A stretch of 64,000 nucleotides of DNA from an uncultured Halomonas sp. (GTDB lineage Bacteria; Pseudomonadota; Gammaproteobacteria; Pseudomonadales; Halomonadaceae), in NCBI RefSeq assembly GCF_946887195.1, contig NZ_CAMPKE010000003.1, positions 186,001 through 250,000 of the forward strand. The letters run 5' to 3'. The stretch's first letter is position 1. Every line of letters begins with the position of its first letter. A program made the translations under genes and the position numbers. Below the pieces are notes generated by a model. The model searched no databases. It worked only from the letters and a program-made list of their open reading frames with translations, and was not told where the DNA came from. Below, piece after piece: positions 60,325 to 64,000 of this stretch.

Positions 60325-62133
60325 ATGGCCAGCTATCAGGCACCGCTGCGCGATATGCGCTTCGTACTCAACGAGGTGTTGAAGGCCGGCGATGAGTGGG
60401 CGGCAATGCCCGGCACCGCCGAGATGACGTTCGATCTGGCCGAGGCCATTCTCGAGGAGGGCGCTCGTCTCACCCAGGCCGAGTTGTTCCCGCTCAACCA
60501 GAGCGGCGATGCCGAGGGTTGCCGCTTCGAGGCGGGCACGGTGACCACGCCCAAGGGTTTCAAGGAAGCGCTGCGCACTCTGGCCGATGGCGGCTGGTTC
60601 GGCCTGGGCGGCAATCCCGAATTCGATGGCCAGGGCATGCCCAAGCTGCTCACCGTGGCCTTCGAGGAGATGCTTTACGCCACCAATGCCAGTTTCGCAC
60701 TCTATCCGGCGCTGAATACCGGCGCGGCGTTATTGCTCGATCATCACGCCCCCGAAGCCATCAAGCGCACCTATTTGCCGAGGATGTACGCCGGCGAGTG
60801 GCTGGGCAGCATGTGCCTGACCGAACCGCACTGCGGCACCGATCTGGGCCTGATCAGGACCCGTGCGGTACCCAATGACGACGGCGAGACTTACGCCATC
60901 AGCGGCAGCAAGATCTGGATCACCGGCGGCGAGCACGACATGGTCGACAACATCGTGCATCTGGTGCTGGCCAAGCTGCCCGATGCGCCGCCGGGCACGC
61001 GCGGCATCTCGCTGTTCCTGGTGCCCAAGCGCAAAGTCGGCGCCGATGGCGAGCTGGGCGAGGGCAATGGCGTGGTTTGCGGCGGACTGGAGCACAAGAT
61101 GGGCATCAAGGGCAGTGCGACCTGCGTGATGCACTTCGAGGCGGCCCAGGGTGTGCTGATCGGCGAGCCGCATCAGGGCCTGGCAACCATGTTCACCATG
61201 ATGAACTACGAGCGGTTGTCGATCGGCATTCAGGGGCTCGGGCTCGGCGAAGTGGCTTACCAGAGCGCCATGGACTTCGCCCGGGAGCGCCTGCAGAGCC
61301 GCGCGCCGAGTGGCGCCGCTGCCCCCGACAAGCCCGCCGACCCGATTCTGGTGCATCCCGACGTGCGGCGCATGGCGCTCAACGTACGGGCCTGGAACGA
61401 GGGTGGCCGCGCCTTCGCCGCCTACGTTGCCAGCCAGCTCGATCGCGCGAAATTCCATCCCGACGCCGAGAAGCGTGCCGATGCCGAGGCGCTGGTGGCT
61501 CTGCTCACGCCCGTCGCCAAGGCCTTTCTCACCGATCGCGGCTTCGCTGCCACGGTCGAAGCCCAGCAGCTCTATGGCGGCAATGGCTACTGCGTGGAGT
61601 GGGGGGCCGAGCAGTACGTGCGCGATGCGCGCATTGCGATGATCTACGAGGGCACCAACGGCATCCAGGCGATGGATCTGGTAGGGCGCAAGCTCTTCAA
61701 GAATGGCGGAGCCCATGTCGCGCGCTTCGCCGCGACCATGCTCGCGGACCTGGGCAGTCAAGCGCCCGAGGGGCTCGAAGCCTTTCACGAAGCCTGCCGG
61801 CACGAGCTCGCGCGCCTCGAGGACGTCACGGCCTGGCTGCTTGATCGCGCCCGGCACGATGCCGAGGAGCTCGGCGCCGCTGCCGTGGATTATCTCGACC
61901 TGCTCGGTCACGTGGCGTACGCCTGGATGTGGTGGAAAATGGCATGCGCGGCGCAGGCGGGTCTAGAGCGTGACGGTGCGTCGGGAAGGGATTTCTACCG
62001 TGCCAAGCTGGCGGTGGGAAGGCATTACCTGGCGCGTATGTTGCCACGCAGCGAGGCGCTGGCGCGCCAGATCAAGGCCGGCGCCGGGCCACTGATGGCA
62101 TTGCCGGAAGCGGCGTTCTACCCCCAGGGCTGA
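60325..62133 (+). CDS. Acyl-CoA dehydrogenase, DmdC-like long form
   Basis: A 602-residue FAD acyl-CoA dehydrogenase, longer than the usual 380 because of N- and C-terminal extensions. It has MCLTEPHCGTDLGLIRTRA, ISGSKIWITGGEHD and the late catalytic region MIYEGTNGIQAMDL with its Glu. This architecture matches 3-methylmercaptopropionyl-CoA dehydrogenases (DmdC) and related enzymes. DmdC acts on a DMSP breakdown product, but many such genes in non-DMSP users handle other acyl-CoAs. The ATG at 60325 follows GAGGAG. No dmdA, dmdB or dmdD is adjacent, so the substrate is open. Confidence 0.88.
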   Translation: MASYQAPLRDMRFVLNEVLKAGDEWAAMPGTAEMTFDLAEAILEEGARLTQAELFPLNQSGDAEGCRFEAGTVTTPKGFKEALRTLADGGWFGLGGNPEFDGQGMPKLLTVAFEEMLYATNASFALYPALNTGAALLLDHHAPEAIKRTYLPRMYAGEWLGSMCLTEPHCGTDLGLIRTRAVPNDDGETYAISGSKIWITGGEHDMVDNIVHLVLAKLPDAPPGTRGISLFLVPKRKVGADGELGEGNGVVCGGLEHKMGIKGSATCVMHFEAAQGVLIGEPHQGLATMFTMMNYERLSIGIQGLGLGEVAYQSAMDFARERLQSRAPSGAAAPDKPADPILVHPDVRRMALNVRAWNEGGRAFAAYVASQLDRAKFHPDAEKRADAEALVALLTPVAKAFLTDRGFAATVEAQQLYGGNGYCVEWGAEQYVRDARIAMIYEGTNGIQAMDLVGRKLFKNGGAHVARFAATMLADLGSQAPEGLEAFHEACRHELARLEDVTAWLLDRARHDAEELGAAAVDYLDLLGHVAYAWMWWKMACAAQAGLERDGASGRDFYRAKLAVGRHYLARMLPRSEALARQIKAGAGPLMALPEAAFYPQG

Positions 62134-62169
62134 CAGGATTCGCTGACTGGCCGAAGGCGCCACTCGTTC

Positions 62170-62565
62170 TTAGGCTCGGGCGGCGTCCTCGGCGACCATG
62201 CGCTTGTGTATGGCCAGCGGCTGAAGGCGATCGAGAACTTCGAGATAATCCAGCAGGCTGTCGGCGACGAGGATGAAGAACTGGGCCTTGGGGTCGATAT
62301 CGACCTGAACCAGATAGCGGATCCCCTCGAAGGCTTCCCTGAATGGACTGGCGAGCGTGGACCCTGGAACCGGCGCATAAATGGTATAGGCATCGGCAAT
62401 CGTTTCGTAGGGTGCGTAGCCGGCATTGGTGAGAAAGTCGTCGAGCGCTGGCGTCGATGAATAGAACCGACCATGAAGCAATTCACCGAGAGTGTTGCAC
62501 TGTTTGACCAGCTTACCGTCGGCATGGCGATAAACACCGCAACCGGGTACATCATCTCTGAACAT
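62170..62565 (-). CDS. Hypothetical protein, 131 residues
   Basis: An unrecognised soluble protein. AGGAG is well placed before the ATG at 62565, and codon use is like that of its neighbours, which supports a real gene. Two cysteines occur early (PGCGVY and KQCNTL). The rest looks like an alpha/beta fold with strands YLVQVDIDP and FFILVADSLLDYLEVLD. It ends 36 bases from the convergent acyl-CoA dehydrogenase. No function can be assigned. Confidence 0.7.
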   Translation of the reverse strand: MFRDDVPGCGVYRHADGKLVKQCNTLGELLHGRFYSSTPALDDFLTNAGYAPYETIADAYTIYAPVPGSTLASPFREAFEGIRYLVQVDIDPKAQFFILVADSLLDYLEVLDRLQPLAIHKRMVAEDAARA

Positions 62566-62763
62566 GAGCGGTACTCCTGTCGAGGTATCTTTTCGATACC
62601 GCTAATACAGAGTGTAAAAGCGAGTCGCGGAAGTCACAAACGCCATCTTCAACGAATCGAGACTGGCCCGCCGATCCCCTAATTTTCATGAGAAAAATGG
62701 TATTTCCTCTTGGCTGGAAACCTTCCATGCTGTTTGTGTACTTTTGTAAAAGCGGAGGTTGTC

Positions 62764-62946
62764 ATGGCCAGGCGAAGTTTCAAGATCACACCCGCCACCA
62801 CCAGGCCCGGCGCTCAGCTGAAACAGCCGGATTACTGGGTCCTGATGGAAACCACGGGCGGTAAAGCAAAAGAAATCAGGCGCTTTCCGACTTATCCAGA
62901 AGCGGTACAGGCCAACTGGGCGATTTGTAGCGGCCAACCGTTGTAG
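62764..62946 (+). CDS. Small hypothetical protein, 60 residues
   Basis: A short basic protein starting MARRSFKITPATTRPGAQ. The ATG is preceded by GCGGAGGTT at ideal spacing. It has a compact YWVLMETTGGKAKEIRRFPTYPEAVQANW core with four aromatic residues, suggesting a small folded domain. An upstream in-frame start at 62710 is less likely. Function unknown. Confidence 0.6.
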   Translation: MARRSFKITPATTRPGAQLKQPDYWVLMETTGGKAKEIRRFPTYPEAVQANWAICSGQPL

Positions 62947-63117
62947 CCTGAACAGGGTAGCTGACATGGGCGTTTTTTACGTGGCCGGGGTTACGTTCCG
63001 GTCACGTTTCGATATTTTGGCGATGGCTGATTATTAGCTGCCGCTTAACTTAGATTAATACGAATGAAATTTGTGAGTGCTATGTTCGAAGTTCATTCAC
63101 ATCAGGCAGGATGCCCA

Positions 63118-63384
63118 ATGTTCAATCGCTCAAGGAAGATCGCGTGCCCTGATTGCGGCCGACCCAACGTCTGGAAGGGAGTGAAGGATCCTGCCCCCAG
63201 CGCCGAGCTTCATTGCCGATACTGTGGTTCGTTCATCACCACCCATGAAGATTATCTGCGTGGCATGGTGAGGCAGGAGGTGGCCAGCATCATGGCGCGA
63301 TACGCCGATCCCGATTCGTCGTACCAGCTCGCCCTGCTGAAAACGGCGCTCTCCAAGCGGGAACAAGTCGGGGTTCGCTACTGA
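63118..63384 (+). CDS. Small zinc-ribbon protein, 88 residues
   Basis: An 88-residue protein with an N-terminal four-cysteine zinc ribbon: CPDC (residues 10-13) and CRYC, spaced like a rubredoxin-type knuckle. A helical tail follows (YLRGMVRQEVASIMARYADP). The start at 63118 is set by an AGG about 8 bases upstream; ATGs at 63082 and 63064 are alternatives. Role unknown; such ribbons bind nucleic acid or protein partners. Confidence 0.6.
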   Translation: MFNRSRKIACPDCGRPNVWKGVKDPAPSAELHCRYCGSFITTHEDYLRGMVRQEVASIMARYADPDSSYQLALLKTALSKREQVGVRY

Positions 63385-63525
63385 AGCTTACAGGTTTCAA
63401 AACCTAGGCTGACAAAGGGGGTGAAGGCAGAAAGCAGGTAACAGATGCTGAGTCGATTGTTGCTGAAAGCCAGGGTGGCGCCAGCGATGTGCAGAATGCG
63501 ATCGATGAAATTGGCCGGTGATGCT

Positions 63526-63560
63526 GTCGTGACGCTGCCCCAGGAGGGCGACGTCACGAC
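63526..63560 (-). terminator. Hairpin 3' of the SDR gene
   Basis: GTCGTGACG and CGTCACGAC are perfect 9-bp arms 17 bases apart, with an inner GCCC/GGGC pairing. It lies 11 bases downstream of the SDR stop on the minus strand. There is no T-run, so it may be an RNA-stabilising stem rather than a terminator. Confidence 0.4.
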
Positions 63561-63571
63561 GGACTCGGCTT

Positions 63572-64000
63572 TTACAGTTCTTGGGCGGTGGGCCGCAAGA
63601 TAATCTCGTTAATATCGACATCGGCCGGTTGCTCGATGGCATAAACGATGGCTCGCGCCACGGCATCGGAATCAATCGCAACACTGTACAGATCTTCTGC
63701 CGCTTTCTTGGCATTCGGATCGGTAATGGTGCTGGTGAGCTCGGTCGCTACGGCACCCGGTGAGATGTTGGTGCTACGAATCTCATCACCGGCTTCCATC
63801 CGCAAGCCTTCCGAGAGGGCTTTGACTGCGAATTTAGTTGCGCAGTAAACAGCGGCACCGGGGAAGAGCTTGTGACCGGCGACGGAGGACAGGTTTATCA
63901 CGTGGCCGCTGTGCTGTTCCCGCATTGTGGGCAACACCGCCGCAATGCCGTACATCACACCTTTGATGTTTACATCCACCATCTGGTCCCACTCGTCTAC
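63572..64000 (-). CDS. Short-chain dehydrogenase/reductase, N-terminus outside window
   Basis: The C-terminal 142 residues of a classical SDR. The frame is open to the window edge, so the NAD(P)-binding TGxxxGxG is beyond base 64000. Visible motifs are [10 protein letters not shown] (the N of NNAG/helix 4), the catalytic Ser in INLSSVAGH, the YCATK pair (Tyr and Lys), and SPGAVATEL. The family resembles YdfG-like or NADP serine/3-hydroxy acid SDRs. Substrate is unknown. Confidence 0.88.
   Translation of the reverse strand, partial: VDEWDQMVDVNIKGVMYGIAAVLPTMREQHSGHVINLSSVAGHKLFPGAAVYCATKFAVKALSEGLRMEAGDEIRSTNISPGAVATELTSTITDPNAKKAAEDLYSVAIDSDAVARAIVYAIEQPADVDINEIILRPTAQEL

Overview
The window is high-GC DNA whose gene content and order point to a moderately halophilic gammaproteobacterium of the Halomonas/Chromohalobacter type. 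The order leuCDB-asd-fimV-truA-trpFBA-accD-folC-dedD-cvpA-purF-metZ is the classic Pseudomonas/Halomonas backbone. A class I PHA synthase, many acidic proteins and a conventional coding style fit the same group. Assignment to a genus is inference. Apart from one AT-richer patch (about 24.0-25.2 kb) and one small MITE-like insertion, the window reads as core chromosome, with no phage, CRISPR array, rRNA or recognisable tRNA.

Layout: 0-2 kb, tail of an unknown upstream gene and phaC. 2-20.4 kb, a LysR regulator divergent from leuCDB, a 177-bp inverted-repeat element, asd, fimV, truA, trpFBA, accD, folC, dedD, cvpA, purF and metZ. 20.5-24 kb, cytochrome b561 with a YceI protein, an FAD oxidoreductase and an aldo/keto reductase. 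24-25.2 kb, an AT-rich patch with a 2-oxoglutarate/Fe(II) amino-acid hydroxylase of the isoleucine dioxygenase family. 25.2-28.9 kb, two tandem PAS-GGDEF-EAL proteins, the second decayed. 28.9-33 kb, a MATE exporter and two convergent D-amino-acid dehydrogenase-like genes. 33-37.3 kb, phhABC (phenylalanine to 4-hydroxyphenylpyruvate) divergent from the TyrR/PhhR-type regulator. 38.4-46.1 kb, a tightly overlapping four-gene operon: kleisin-like, small winged-helix-like, giant SMC-like ATPase and truncated globin. 46-52 kb, a diguanylate cyclase, cfa, a thiamine-binding-type protein, a lipoprotein and fdhA. 51.7-53.3 kb, argP/argO. 53.5-59.1 kb, hppD-hmgA-fahA-maiA plus a sodium-coupled transporter. 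59.3-64 kb, cobA, an acyl-CoA dehydrogenase, three small unknown genes and a truncated SDR.

The two aromatic clusters, about 16 kb apart, together form a complete phenylalanine/tyrosine catabolic route: PhhA with PhhB, PhhC, HppD, HmgA, MaiA, FahA to fumarate and acetoacetate. TyrR-box-like palindromes lie in the phhA/phhR gap and upstream of hppD, suggesting one regulon under the local PhhR.

The most unusual locus is the SMC-like operon (38466-46149). It has the organisation of MukBEF/MksBEF/Wadjet condensins but a 1634-residue SMC subunit. Its Walker B motif lacks the catalytic glutamate, no JetD/MksG nuclease is visible, and a heme globin is fused into the operon by direct stop-start adjacency. 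I regard it as the best candidate for an undescribed system.
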